From Spizellomyces punctatus DAOM BR117 (taxonomy: Eukaryota; Chytridiomycota; Chytridiomycetes; Spizellomycetales; Spizellomycetaceae), in the NCBI RefSeq assembly GCF_000182565.1, contig NW_015971539.1, positions 1 to 64,000 on the forward strand: DNA of 64,000 nt, written 5' to 3'. The notes beneath the pieces are model-generated. The model did not search any database. It had not been told where the DNA came from and saw only the letters and a program-made list of their open reading frames with translations. Of the stretch, positions 34,933 to 46,900 are shown piece after piece; positions within the stretch are counted from its first letter, which is position 1, and every line of letters begins with the position of its first letter. The translations under genes were made by a program, and so were the position numbers.

Positions 34933-36135
34933 CTAAACAGCGAGGGCAAACAGGGCGGCCACGCCCACCAGTAATCCAGCTGCCACTTTGTTAACCATCA
35001 CCTGTTCGCCAGCACTTTTGGCACTCGCAGCTATGGGTGAACCGGAGGTAGGGGAAGGCGAGGCTGGGCTGCTTGCGGTCGAGGTCGAAACCGAGGTAGG
35101 AGTCGCCGAGGGTGCTGTCGATGTAGATGAAGTGGGAGTAGTTCCATTACCGCGATAAAAGGGCTGGTTCAGGCAAGTCCCAACGGGCATCATTTTGAGT
35201 GGAAAGTTGGCACCGGCAGCTTTCACCTCGTTAAGAACGTTTATCGCGATGCCGCTTGTGAATGGACTAATGTCGTGTTCAAGACTAATAAAACTCTTTT
35301 GAGCGGTGAACCACGTCTTGACGGTGTCTACAATCTTTTGCGAAGTGGCGGGAGATGCATCTGTTTGATCAGCATCAGTCGAGTCTCGGACCGGAGTGGT
35401 CGTCCAGAGAGTGGTAGAGTAGCCCAATGCCGTGGCAATGGCACGGATCCGGTCATCAACGTCACCACAGGGCGGACGCCAAAAGATCGGAAGACTACCG
35501 GTAGCGTTGTAGATCATGGCCTCAGTGTACTTTATTTCCGCAACAAATTGAGCGTTGGTGAGGGAAGTGGCGGGATAATGCGTCCAGGTGTGGACTCCAA
35601 TCTGATGACCTTCAGCAAACGATTTTTTAATCTCTTCTGGATTCTGTAATCCATTGGCGCCAACGATAAAGAAAGTAGCTTTGAGCTTCATGGCATCTAG
35701 TGCTGCCCTGAGCGAGGGAGTATCATTCTGGTTTTGTCCATTTACCACGTTGACGGTTGGACCATCATCGTATGTCAGGCCCCACACGTTATCCCCGGGG
35801 CAGCTAACGACATCAGCCTTAAAACCCGCCGTGTCATTTGTTCTCACGCAAAGATTGTTTGGCCAGTAGCAGTTTGTAGCGGCTGTGTCGGCAGGGTATG
35901 TTGCAACGCATGGAGACTTGTATTGTGACGGAGGAATGTTCAAGTACTGAGGGGGAACAGTTGCCTGCACGTAGGCGAGGGCGGTTGTAACGAGAGGATC
36001 CTTTAGGAAATTTTCGGGAATGGGACTTGCTTCATCTGTTGGCGGCCAGGCTGCCGGCATGGGAGGTGGTAAGGGGAGATCGGCGGCAATCGCCGTTGCT
36101 GCAAGCAGGATGAGAGAAGCAACTTGAGGAAGCAT
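34933..36135 (-). CDS. Secreted GPI-anchored chitin deacetylase (NodB, carbohydrate esterase 4)
   Basis: Removes N-acetyl groups from chitin to give chitosan at the cell wall. Single exon, 400 residues. Signal peptide at 1-18 (LILLAATAIAA). The NodB motifs are complete: motif 1 TYDDGP (121-126) with the catalytic base and metal Asp pair, motif 2 HTWTH (182-186) with the two metal histidines, motif 3 RPPCGD (220-225), motif 4 around TTLWTTTPVRDSTDAD, and motif 5 LEHDI near 290. Cysteines near 76, 89, 96 and 112 could form disulphides. The C-terminal 70 residues are a Ser/Thr/Pro linker followed by a hydrophobic end (KVAAGLLVGVAALFALAV), typical for GPI attachment. The enzyme looks active. Confidence 0.96.
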   Translation of the reverse strand: MLPQVASLILLAATAIAADLPLPPPMPAAWPPTDEASPIPENFLKDPLVTTALAYVQATVPPQYLNIPPSQYKSPCVATYPADTAATNCYWPNNLCVRTNDTAGFKADVVSCPGDNVWGLTYDDGPTVNVVNGQNQNDTPSLRAALDAMKLKATFFIVGANGLQNPEEIKKSFAEGHQIGVHTWTHYPATSLTNAQFVAEIKYTEAMIYNATGSLPIFWRPPCGDVDDRIRAIATALGYSTTLWTTTPVRDSTDADQTDASPATSQKIVDTVKTWFTAQKSFISLEHDISPFTSGIAINVLNEVKAAGANFPLKMMPVGTCLNQPFYRGNGTTPTSSTSTAPSATPTSVSTSTASSPASPSPTSGSPIAASAKSAGEQVMVNKVAAGLLVGVAALFALAV

Positions 36136-36661
36136 GGTTAGATCAATGAACGTTCAACCTGCAGCTTGCCGCGTCGGGGAGGGAACAAGTGGGGGAGGAG
36201 ATAAAGGACGGGGGAGTGGGGCAAGTCGGCTGGTTCTCTTTTAAAAGAAAAAAAGCCTTGGGTCAAAACCAGCAGCGGGCTGAACATTTCTGGTGGGCTC
36301 AGGAACGCGGAGTGTTCCTTTTTGGAAAGATCTTTTGGATATTTAGAATATTTTATTCGTGGTTTGCCAATATTAGGTAATTAAAGAACATGTGGCGGTA
36401 CAAATTTCCGCGAGGCTAAGCACTTTGTCTCCCATCTCACAGCGCCTCCGTGACTCTGCCACTGCGGTTGTGGGGCGAAGGAAGAAAGGCACGGGAGCAC
36501 AGCCACAAAGGAAACAGGACGGAGAGAGGAGGTGTTCTATAAAGGATTGGGCGTTGTTTGTCCATGGCTGATTTCCATGGCTGCTGCACAGTTTCCCTTC
36601 TTCCGCCCCTCTCAAGGCCATGCTGCAAATTGATGGGGCGATTCCCCTTACAAAAGAACAT

Positions 36662-36910
36662 TCAACGGATCTCTGCGCGAGGGTACCCGAACGCATTCCA
36701 GGCGTTGGAGTAGAGAGCATTGTTTTGCGGGGTGAAAAGGCCATCGTACTCGAGACCATACGCGCTTTAGATGAGCGTTTCAATCGTGAAACGTTGAGGG
36801 AGTAGCGCAATGTTTGTCCACAATGGTTACGGAGGATGATGGTTGCTGTGATCGACGCATGCCGTACACTGTGACAAGGGCCACACATTCCATTTATTTT
36901 TCCTCCACAT
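36662..36910 (-). CDS. Candidate small two-exon gene (60 residues), unproven
   Basis: On the minus strand, exon 1 (36831-36910) and exon 2 (36662-36764) join across a 66-nt GTAACC...TAAAG intron with matching phase to give 60 codons and a stop. The second exon reads AYGLEYDGLFTPQNNALYSNAWNAFGYPRAEIR in two overlapping views (positions 26-58), rich in Asn, Tyr and Ala and much more protein-like than the competing 171-codon frame over the same bases or the 61-codon plus-strand frame. I recognise no family. The acceptor is weak, so this needs transcript support. Confidence 0.25.
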
Positions 36911-38645
36911 TACAATCGTCCTTAGTTGCACGGTTGCGCCGTTCCTACCAACCGGGTTTTTGATTACCTCAAGCATGGCAAGGGAAACACCGCGTTGTTC
37001 ATAGTAGCTGTCAAGATGGTAGGGTGATGGATTTGTTCATACAGCGTAGCATGTCTTATCTGAAGAACAACGGTGGGATCTACCACTTCTACCGTGTTAA
37101 TCTTTTATGCCACACTGCAACTGAGATTTGAACCATCAATTAACGTGACTGAACACATGTAGACAGTGACCGCGCCCATTTAATTGAATTCATGCATTGG
37201 AACCTACATATTGGGTTACTCCAGCGTGTAGGAGTGGTAGCGCGTCGCAGTCAGTCAGTGCGTAAGTCCAAGGCATAAGAAGGCCGCATAGACACGTTTA
37301 CACAGTCTTCCGCACATTACAGAGTTGGCGTTGCCTCTGCCCATGGCATCCTTTTGCGCTACCTCCGCGGATGCTCAGCTTTATAGTGCAAAATGATCAT
37401 GAGGTATGGCAAGGCATATGAGCCAATGACCAGTGTAAAAACCCAAAGTTGCCGATCACACATTACAAGTTTGCAACCATCCCTGGGCATCGCCGAGTTG
37501 TGTGGCCACAGGTGATTTTATTCAATAGGCAGTCCATTAACCCAAAAATGTAAGGCGGAAATGAAACGCGGGATAATTGCTTCCGGAATTTTGCCGGCAC
37601 ATGGTTTGCCACACGTCATTTAAGCTTTGGCTTTTGGTACTGGTAAATTATTTGAGACCAGTTTCCGGTTTGCTTGGAACAAGATGGGGTTGACATGCGA
37701 ATTGGGAATATTAGTTCCGGTTAACAATAGCACAGGGTGTGGTTGGTTATCACATTTTAAAGCTTTGTAGCGTCAGAATGAAATGATTTGACTCATTGAA
37801 TATGATCTGAATATGGGTATCAATGAAATGAAAGAAGCCAGATTAACAATATGCTGCATGAGATTGTTGCTGGCCATCGCATGCTGTGTACTGTTCCCCG
37901 GGGGACAATACAATACTCCACTGTTGTATAATGCATCTTTGATCAAGAAACTCGAGAAAGAGAACTGCATGCAGAAATTGAACATGGCAAGGGGCATTGA
38001 GGAAAAACAGATCTTGGAGTACCGATCCTACTTCTATCGTGGAGCCAAAAGCTATGGAGCTAGTGTCAAAAAGAGCAAGCGGCGGTGAAAAAGATCCGAG
38101 GGAACACAGCCCGGGCAGACCCGCATGAGTGTTGCAGTATCACATGTGCGAGTGATATCCAGACGATACACACAAACTACCCACTAGTGTTTTTCACATG
38201 TGCTTTACAGACAACATCTCATTTCCAGAATGACCCTGTAACTCAGCCAACGACTCAATGGAAAAAAGGAGGGTCAGGAGCGTGTGCACTGAAAAACCCA
38301 GGGTTGTATTCACCCAAACAGCCTAAAAATAGTATAGTTGCGAAAAAATCATTAACCTAAACCTGTGTTCCGATTGATAAAATTCCCCCACGTAAGCGTA
38401 TGGAATTTCTGTGTCCGGGGCTATCGTAATTCATGGCAAGATTGTGGAAGAGTTTTTGTTTGTTTGGTGAAGTTACTGATTTGTATGATTGCCACAATGC
38501 ATCAAAGCCCGTTCAACAAGCACAACGTACCCGTATGGTCGCTCGGGCATTTATATGGGTGCTTAAAAGGGCAGATAGGCACGAAATATAATCGCCATTT
38601 CTCTCGGCTTCACCCATAGAGTCCCCAAACACAAAATCCTCCGAT
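36911..38645. other. Intergenic region upstream of the megasynthase
   Basis: About 1.7 kb containing the megasynthase promoter. TTTATATGGGTGCTTAAAAGG at about 38549-38569 is TATA-like and lies about 80-95 bases before the ATG at 38646. A plus frame at 37813-38088 (91 codons, with a Cys-rich hydrophobic stretch CCMRLLLAIACCVLF and a Lys-rich tail) is a weak candidate for a small gene. Otherwise nothing is recognised. Confidence 0.35.
37813..38088 (+). CDS. Weak candidate small protein (91 residues)
   Basis: Open frame ATG to TGA with one hydrophobic stretch near residue 13-28 and a basic C-terminus (KKSKRR). No family resemblance and no clear promoter. An overlapping minus frame of similar length weakens the case. 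Confidence 0.18.
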   Translation: MGINEMKEARLTICCMRLLLAIACCVLFPGGQYNTPLLYNASLIKKLEKENCMQKLNMARGIEEKQILEYRSYFYRGAKSYGASVKKSKRR

Positions 38646-40980
38646 ATGACTGTTTCAAGTAAAGTATCGTCACCCTTAGAGACGTCAGTGGCCCATCTTC
38701 AACGTCAAGCCAAACATCGCCCAGATGAGCCTCTCTTTGTATTCCATGATGACAATTGTAATGTCATTGAGAAGCTCACCAGCAAGGAGGTCTACCGATG
38801 CGCACTCTCCATTGCTGCTGACCTGCGAAATGTTCTCGCACCCGGTGATCGCGCCGTCCTTTTATATCCACCTGGCACATCCTTCATCACTGCGTTTTTC
38901 GGATGCTTAATTGCCGGTATCGTTGCGATTCCAATGCCTCCAATTAACTTTACCGATACCCGTGACGAACAGCAATGGGATCATTTAGCAAAAGTAAGCA
39001 AAGCTTAGGAGTATTTTCTTCATGCATTGGAGCTCACGCTTTCTTCTTTTGATCCGTACAGGTGATTGAGACATCTGGAAGCAAAGTTATACTAACGGAT
39101 ACCATGTACTACAGGCTATCGACAGCCTACCAGATGAAAATTATGGTCAGCACACTTTCATTTCGGTCGAAATGGCCAAAGATCCCGTGGTAGGTGGTTT
39201 GGGATAATTATATGACTATGCCATCCGCGCGTTCTATACAAATCACGTGACAACTGATCCTTCCGTTGTCCAAAGGCGAACCACCGACACTGTCGCCGTC
39301 CAAGACAATATCAGTGAAGCAATCATTGTGCCTTCGACTCTGGACGACACTGCCTTTCTCCAGTTTACCTCTGGATCCACTTCCGCACCTAAAGGTACGC
39401 GGCGGCTATATATATATATATATGACTAGCCTAACTAATTTTGATCATGTTCCTTACAGGTGTCATTATGACCTACAGAAATGTCGGACATCAACTGGAC
39501 GTCTCTCGGGACACTTTGCTAACCCTTCCAGGCGGGAGCTATGTCTCATGGATCCCCCATTGGCATGACTTTGGTCTAATCGGAGCCATCCTGTGCACCG
39601 TGCACAACGACTCTACATATTACTTTACGTCACCATTGACGTTTATGCGAAAACCAAGTTCTTGGATTGAACTCATGTCGAGATACCGGGCGACACACAC
39701 CGCGGCCCCGACCTTTGCGTTTGATCTGGTGGTCAGGAAAACGCAGCCCGAAGAACGACTGGCGTGGGATCTGTCTGCGTTGAAGGTTATCAATATTTCG
39801 GCAGAACCAATTTCTTTTGACGTACTGCGAGGCTTTGCAGATGCTTTTGAAGCATCCGGGTTGAGACCTGGCTGTTTGGCTCCATGCTACGGATTGGCCG
39901 AGCACACAACGGGTATTACAGTATATGGTTCGTCTGTGTTGTGTGTGGACAAGCAGACACTAGAAGAAAGCAGTCAAGTAGAGGTGCGGCACTATAGCAA
40001 GGATGGATTGCACAAATGCCGGACCATACCTCTCGCTGGAGATAAGCAGGTGAAAGTCTTTGTTTCATCTGGTAAGCCGTACCGCGGTGTGACTGTTGCC
40101 ATTGTTGACCCGGTAGGTTGCTGATTGGCTTTGTGAGAGTATGGGAAAGTCGCTGTACTGTTTTCATGCACCGGACTGATGGTCAACTTTTGGTTTGCTA
40201 AAGATCTCGCGCTATCGCTGCCCACCACTGACCGTTGGGGAAATCTGGGTGGATAGTTGGTCAAAGGCGCCCGGTTATGACGGTCTGGCGGACGTCTCAA
40301 CAGAAACCATGGAGGCACGAATTGCTGATGACCCAGCAGATGCCACGCCATACCTTCGCACGGGTGACCTCGGTTTCTTTTATGACGGAGAATTGTACAT
40401 ATGCGGTAGAATTAAAGATATGATAGTTATTAATGGTGGGTTACCTGACTCGCACATACATATGGTCCGCGCCATTTTGTCTCTCAAGTATGTATTTCAC
40501 TTACAAACTGATCATTGCCGTGGTAAATATAGGTCACAACATTTATCCACAGGATATCGAGGACAAGTTGCGGAACAACGTCCATTCTGCTATCCGGCCC
40601 GGAGGTAGTAAGGAAAATCTATTCTTGTTTTTATGAACAGGACTGAAAACTGAGCCCATTTTGCATAGGCCTCGCTTCTTTTGCTGTGGAAGGTTCCAAG
40701 TTTGGAGAAGAAGGTCTCGTTGTATTTGTCGAAATCAAAAAGGAAGCAAATGACGGCGGCAAGAAAGGATCGGGTGCCGCGTCTTCTGATGCTTTGGGTC
40801 GAGACGTTGCCAAAGCAGTCCAGCGCGCTGTTGCGCGCGAGTTTGGCGTGCGTTGCTATGCGGTGGTCGTTGGCCTTCCCGGTCTTGTGCTCAAGACCAC
40901 AAGTGGAAAGGTTCGACGCCAAGCTTGTAAAAAAGAATTTGGCACTGGCGCAATTCACAAACTGAAAGCCACAATTTTGG
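38646..40980 (+). other. Domain 1 of the megasynthase: fatty acyl-AMP ligase (FAAL)
   Basis: Adenylating domain of the FAAL/DIP2 class. The phosphate-binding motif is FLQFTSGSTSAPKG (39355-39395); SWIPHWHDFGLIGAIL (about 39545-39590) and SPLTFMRKPSSWIELMSRYRATHTAAP are class signatures separating FAALs from acyl-CoA ligases; CYGLAEHTTGITV (about 39886) is the AMP pocket; YLRTGDLGFFYDGELYICGRIKDMIVING and GHNIYPQDIE complete the C-terminal subdomain. The late lysine region LKTTSGKVRRQACK (about 40890-40930) is also present, so the domain looks catalytically complete. Confidence 0.92.
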
Positions 40981-43900
40981 TTGAGCGGTTTGGAAAATCT
41001 GACGAAAACAGCGAGAGACCACTTGTCTCTGAAGTCAGCGACTCATTAAACATTCCTGACCTTGTTCAAAGCCTCGACGCCCCGTTTCAATCCATTATAG
41101 GAGAATTGTCGACAATGTTTGGAGGCATGACGAAGCAATCGCATGACCGAGTCTTCCACCGTCGTGCAACAACATTATTGGGAACATGTCAAGTATTGGC
41201 CGATACCGATATTCCGGCCAACGACTTTCTTAAACCTGGGGCAGAGTATTCAGTATTGGTCCGTCATGCAAATGGGGTAGCTGATGATGACGCTGCAACC
41301 GATAATCGCGGAGCAACTGTTCGGCTCTTTGACGCAAAGCACAATGATATGAATCTGCCCAGCTTGGACTTACTGCTGACAACTGGAGAGTGCTTTGTTA
41401 ACGGAACTGCGGAGGATTTCCGTAACTGGATGCTAGCCTCCCTACCTGAAAAGGAACGCATTGCATCCGATAACCCGCTTGTCAGTGATGCGGCCTGGGC
41501 TGCATTCAGAGAAGGAATTGGATCGTATACTGATTATCATTACTACTCGAAGACATCAAGCATACTGACTGATGTCGATGGGGAAAAGCATATTGTTCAG
41601 TTCCGACTGGTAGGGGATGAGAAGAATGTCAATGGTAAGGTTATTTGTTCGAGTCTCGTACTCAGAACCATAGTACTCAGTTCGTGTTAACTCGTTTGCC
41701 ACTTAGCTGATCCCGGGAGGCTTAACCCAACAAGCATCCTTCCGCCAAATCGTCCGGCTATCCGTCAGCCAAACGACACCCGTCCCGCTGACTATCTTCA
41801 CGCCGAACTGCGAACTCGTCTCACATGGGGACCTATAACGTACTCTCTTCAAATTCGTGTCCATCCCTACTCGCGTGCCGCACCTTTAAACGCTCGGGCA
41901 TTGGATGCAACAATTCCATGGCCCAAACATCTTCAATGGCAGACAGTTGGCCGATTTACCTTGGACAGAATAGTCGATGACGAGCAGGCAGTGACGAAGC
42001 TCGCATTTAATGTATTTCATGCCCCTGCAGTCATTCGTCCCCCATTGACACGCTCGTCTCGGGATCCTGCGTCCTTAGCCTTGACCAGAGCGATCGTATA
42101 TGATGTGGCGGCTCGAACAAGAAGAGGAGAAAAGATTCCAGAATCTATTGCTAAGCTGGCTGCTTCTCGTCCGGTTCATCAATCCCCGTCCAGGGCCGAG
42201 AAAAGTCAAGGAAAATTGGAAGCGGTAGAGAAATTAACCACATTTGAGGTATCTGTGAGCAAGTCTCCCTACAGCTCATCAATCTCTGCACCTTTGCCAT
42301 CGTTCCAGCGAACTACACCGCTTCGGGTCGCTGTTATCGGTGCTGGACCCTCCGGACTCGCCGCAGCGTACGCTTTGCACAAATTGGGCTACGCTGTAAC
42401 AGTATACGAAGCATCCGATCGCATTGGCGGCAAGGCTGGTACCGTGAACGTGAAGGGGCTAGATTTTGATCTTGGAGGACACGTATGCACTCAGAGGTAC
42501 ACCAAGACTTGGTCCTTGGTGCAAGAGCTTGGCCTCCCAACAGAAGAAGTTACCCCAGGCAAGATCCTGAATCCAAGCAACCAGACCTGGCGCACGATTT
42601 ACGAAGTAACTGAGAAGGAACGTACCCCAGCGTGGCTTCTGGAGGCTGCATCGTACATGAAGATTCAACGGCAATACTTCCCGGAACCTTTTCCGACTAG
42701 ATTGTCGGCAAATGCAAAGTTGACAAACCTCACCGCGCCTGCAGCCAATTTCCTGAATAGCAACGGTCTTCCAAATTATCGCAAGGACATTGAGATCTTT
42801 TACTCCGGATGCGGCTACGGCATGCTCGATGAGCCTGACCATCCAGCCGCACATCTGATCAAATACTCTGAACTTCTCGGACTGTATGATACTGTCGACA
42901 CTCCCAGGCAATGGACGGTGAAGGGAGGTATGGGGAAACTATTCGAAGCTATAGCTAGCAAGTTGCCAGATATACGGCTAGCTTCCAGAGTAAATTGGGT
43001 GCAGAGAAAGGACGGTCAGATCTCGGTGCAAGCTGAAGGTCAGGAGCCCGCTACTTTTGATCGGGTCATGGTCGGTGTCTCTCCAAAAGTCTTTGAGTCG
43101 ATCTGTGCAGACGTTACAGTGCAGGAACGTGAGCTATTCGAAAATGTGCGATATCGCAATTACTGGACAATTATCTTTACTGCCGATGGTTTACCAAAGA
43201 AGGGATTCTTCCTGTTGGAAAATAACCAAGTGCAACAAAAGGGTTTGTGTTTCCTTTTGGCATTTTTTATTAGCATACATTTCCAGTACACTAATACCTT
43301 ACTATCAGAGGGTCATGTCGTCGCATTGCACCACCGTTACGATGACTCGAACATTTATTGTGCATACTCATACGGCGCAGAGTCTCATTCCGCAAAGGAT
43401 ATAGTTGCGTTCCTTCATGAGGATGTTGCCGAAATGGGCGGAAAAATGATTGAGGTTCACGGAACGTATCAATGGGGTGACTACATGCCTCATTATGGGC
43501 CAAAAGAACTTCCTACGATGCAAAAGAAGTTGGAAGCATATCAGGGAACCAAAGGAACCTTTTTCCTCGGCGGGTTGTTGTCCTTTGAGTTAATCGAATG
43601 CAACGTTTCTTACGCGACTGGCTTGGTGGAACGCTTTTTTACTGGGTCCTTTGCAACAGCCCCCAAGGACGTACAGATAACAAGCACGTCCAGTGGTACA
43701 CCCTTGCAGAGCTTCCACTTAGAAAACAATGAAGAACGGAAGCGCCGATCAATGGTGGATTACATTCGATTGGTCCTGAAAGAAGAGTTGGGAGATGAAG
43801 CCGTTGCTGAGATCGGGGATGAGGATGAGTTCTCGACTTTGGGTCTAAACAGTATCGCTGCTACTCGTATGACCGATCGTATCTGCAAAGACACGCAGGT

Positions 43901-46900
43901 CACGATTGCCCCTGTGACGCTATTTGCCTTCCCGACCATCGTGGCGCTTGCGGACCATCTTGTTGAGCTACATGCTGATCAGAGCATCGCGAACGAGGTG
44001 CCCGTCCCACTATCTCACCCGGTGCCGCACAGTTTCCGTCAGATGCCAAGTTTAATGGTTGCTACGGCACAAATACCCGAGATTTCTGTGCCTGTAGACG
44101 TGAAAGACAGACCCTTGGACATATTGAAGAAGGTGTCGAGCGACCAGGAGCGTCGTCAGGCGCTCTGTACGTATTTGCAGACCATATTACGCGAAGAGCT
44201 CGGGAGCGATGCGCTGAATGGATTCGATCAAGAAACCGAATTTGCGTCGATCGGGATGAACAGTATTCAATTCTCGTCTTTATCGAGCAAATTATCGACC
44301 GACGTTGGTGTAAACCTCGCACCGGTCACCTTCTTTGCTTTCCCAACAGTAACAGCCCTGGTGGACCATCTGGCAGAAATCGTAGATGTTGGGACTCTTG
44401 ATAAGCCTGTTGCTTGCCACAATGTATCCTCTAGCCCAGTGACACCGCCGCCTAGATACACCTCAAACACATCACCCTCTCCAACAGTAGATTCAAGGAG
44501 CACAGGAGGCTCGTACATTCGTCACCGCAACCTGACACTAGAAACGTCTTGCCATACAGCCTGCTTGGTTGACGTCTTTGTCCCTGCTACGTGGACCAGA
44601 ACTGGCTTGCTCGTCGATGTCATCAGTCGCGGATGGAACTCAAACGTTGCAGAAGTTGATCGCAAGTTAGCCCTGTACGATCATCTTTGTCACAAGGGAT
44701 ACGTGGTTGTTGCGGTCCGTGTTGGTTCCGGCCCAGATGTCAACTTGGCTACGATGGTGGCGGGCATCAGGGCTGCAATTCAATGGACTACTACCACTTC
44801 TGCTCGGGTGGAGTTGATGGGTATCCGTAGTGACAACATTGAAACCGTGCTTATGGGCGAGCACACAGGAGGTTTTGTTGCCGCTTCTTCCATTGGCCGC
44901 TTAAGCGCCACAGAAATGGTCGATCGTGTACTTCTCGTCCAGGTATGGCAAGTTTCTGCAATTTTAAAGCTCCTGTAGTCCGCCTAACTTTTTTTGATGC
45001 CTCCAATTAGCCTACGGTTGACTTCCAAGTCCCTCCACAAAGTAGATCGGGCGTTGCATTCCCATATGAAACTTTATCGGCTGCCAGCCTTTTGGCTCTG
45101 GAAGTGCCCGAATTGGCCAATAAACCGGAAATCGCTCTCGTGGGTCATTCTGGAAGCTGGTCGCTGCCTATGAGAGACTTGTCTGAATATTCACGGAAAT
45201 TTGCTCGTCGTAATGTCATTGCCTTCTTTGGCGCTGTCGACAGCCAGATGTGTAGCTCGGAGAGTGCATTGGAATGGTTGACCGGTGTGTAACTGTACTG
45301 GAATAGACAATAAAGTTTTTTTGTACCTTGTGTACTTCGAATTAGCTTTATATTCATCTTTCCTATTCTCACTAGAAAAAGACCGAACGGTCACTACAAA
45401 AAGGCTGGCGAAGAAACAATCCACCCCAACTGCACACTCAACGGCCACTGTCCAAAGATTACCTGCAAGCGATAAATCACTCCTCACAGTAGACCACGCG
45501 GTCGCTACCAAAACACAACTTGTCCCTCCAAGAACACCTCCTCCGAAGAATTCACTAAAACGGAGAGTTCCAGAATCAATTCAGGCATGCGATGGATGGT
45601 TCCTTATAACACCCAGTCAAGTATTGCCACCTAGTGTTCGCCTTCTAGTCCTTCACGATGCTGGGGGTAGTGCCGATCTCTATTCAAACTGGCCATCCCA
45701 GGTACCGCAGAGCTTGGAACTCGTTCGAATCGAGCTCCCAGGACATGGGCAACACCGTGGCGAACACTTCACCGACGGAAATGCACTTATCGGGGCATTG
45801 CTCAATGTCTTGGAACCAATGCTGGCCGATGGCATGCCATATGCCATTTTTGGACATTCTATGGGCGCAGCGCTCACCTTTGAGCTCACCAAAGCGATTT
45901 ATGAGCGGAAATGGGCTAGCCCCTTGATGATCTTCCTTTCTAGTTACCCGGCATTCAACGGTACCGATTATAAAATGGCGATAGAGCACAAAGCCGATAG
46001 ATCGGTTCTGTTTTCTTTGGCGGCTACTAGAACAGATGTATGTCTCCCTATCCCTGTATGTGCAATGGGAGGTGAGGAGGAAGCGATGAAGGGACTTTTG
46101 CCCTGTCTCTCAGCGTGGCGAAAACGAACGACTGCGGCCGGCTACCGAGGATTTTCTGTGAAACTATTCCCTGGAAACCACTTTTACGTCGCCGGTGCGG
46201 CTAGAGACGCTGTGGCTGAATATGTTTTCAAGCGGGTTTTCGATGCATTGGAAATGCGTGACCGATCAGCGGTTCCTCCCGAACGATATTTCCGAATGAA
46301 TGACCAGCCTGCGGAGATGCAGAATGACATAAACCCGTCCGTGCAAGCTTTGGCTCAGTCCTGGCGACGAAACCCGGCATCTATTACGTCCACTCAGGCT
46401 TTCTATTCGTTAGCGTGCATTGCCCGGCTTCTTGACGATGAAACCGGCAGACCCATCTTTGCAAACGGTTTGGAAGTTGTTTTGGGGATGCTAAACGAGG
46501 ATGGATACGGCTTCATCCAACCACAGCCGCTTGCGGTGGCTAACTGTGCAGCAGCCCTGGCTGTTGCAAACACATTGATGCTTCTCAACAGAGATGAGGA
46601 GCATAACGCAGGCTTCGATCATATGGACCGTCTGGTAAACTATGTGTTTGACGAATTGGCCAAAGTGAGGAGCGCAAAGAGATTGAAAAAGAGCGATTTA
46701 CCTTGTAAGTTCTCAGTAGATGATGCTGACGGTGCGTTTGACACCATGCTAATGAAAACTTGACACAGACGGAAAATACTTCGAGTTTTCCGACTTCTTG
46801 GCGATAAACCATACCTTTTATCACGAAGGTGCCTTATTTCTCAAACTGGCTTCCGATTCTTTGTGCCCCCAGGACAAGCGTCGTGAACTGGAAGTTTCCC

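Noticed and set aside
36373-36888. 171-codon minus-strand open frame
   Set aside because: Its composition is heavy in Ser, Arg, Met and Cys without any family pattern, and a spliced alternative over the same bases is more protein-like.
37110-37150. Possible second tRNA (sequence resembling a T loop, GATTTGAACC)
   Set aside because: The flanking bases do not form a T stem and no acceptor or anticodon stem can be drawn.
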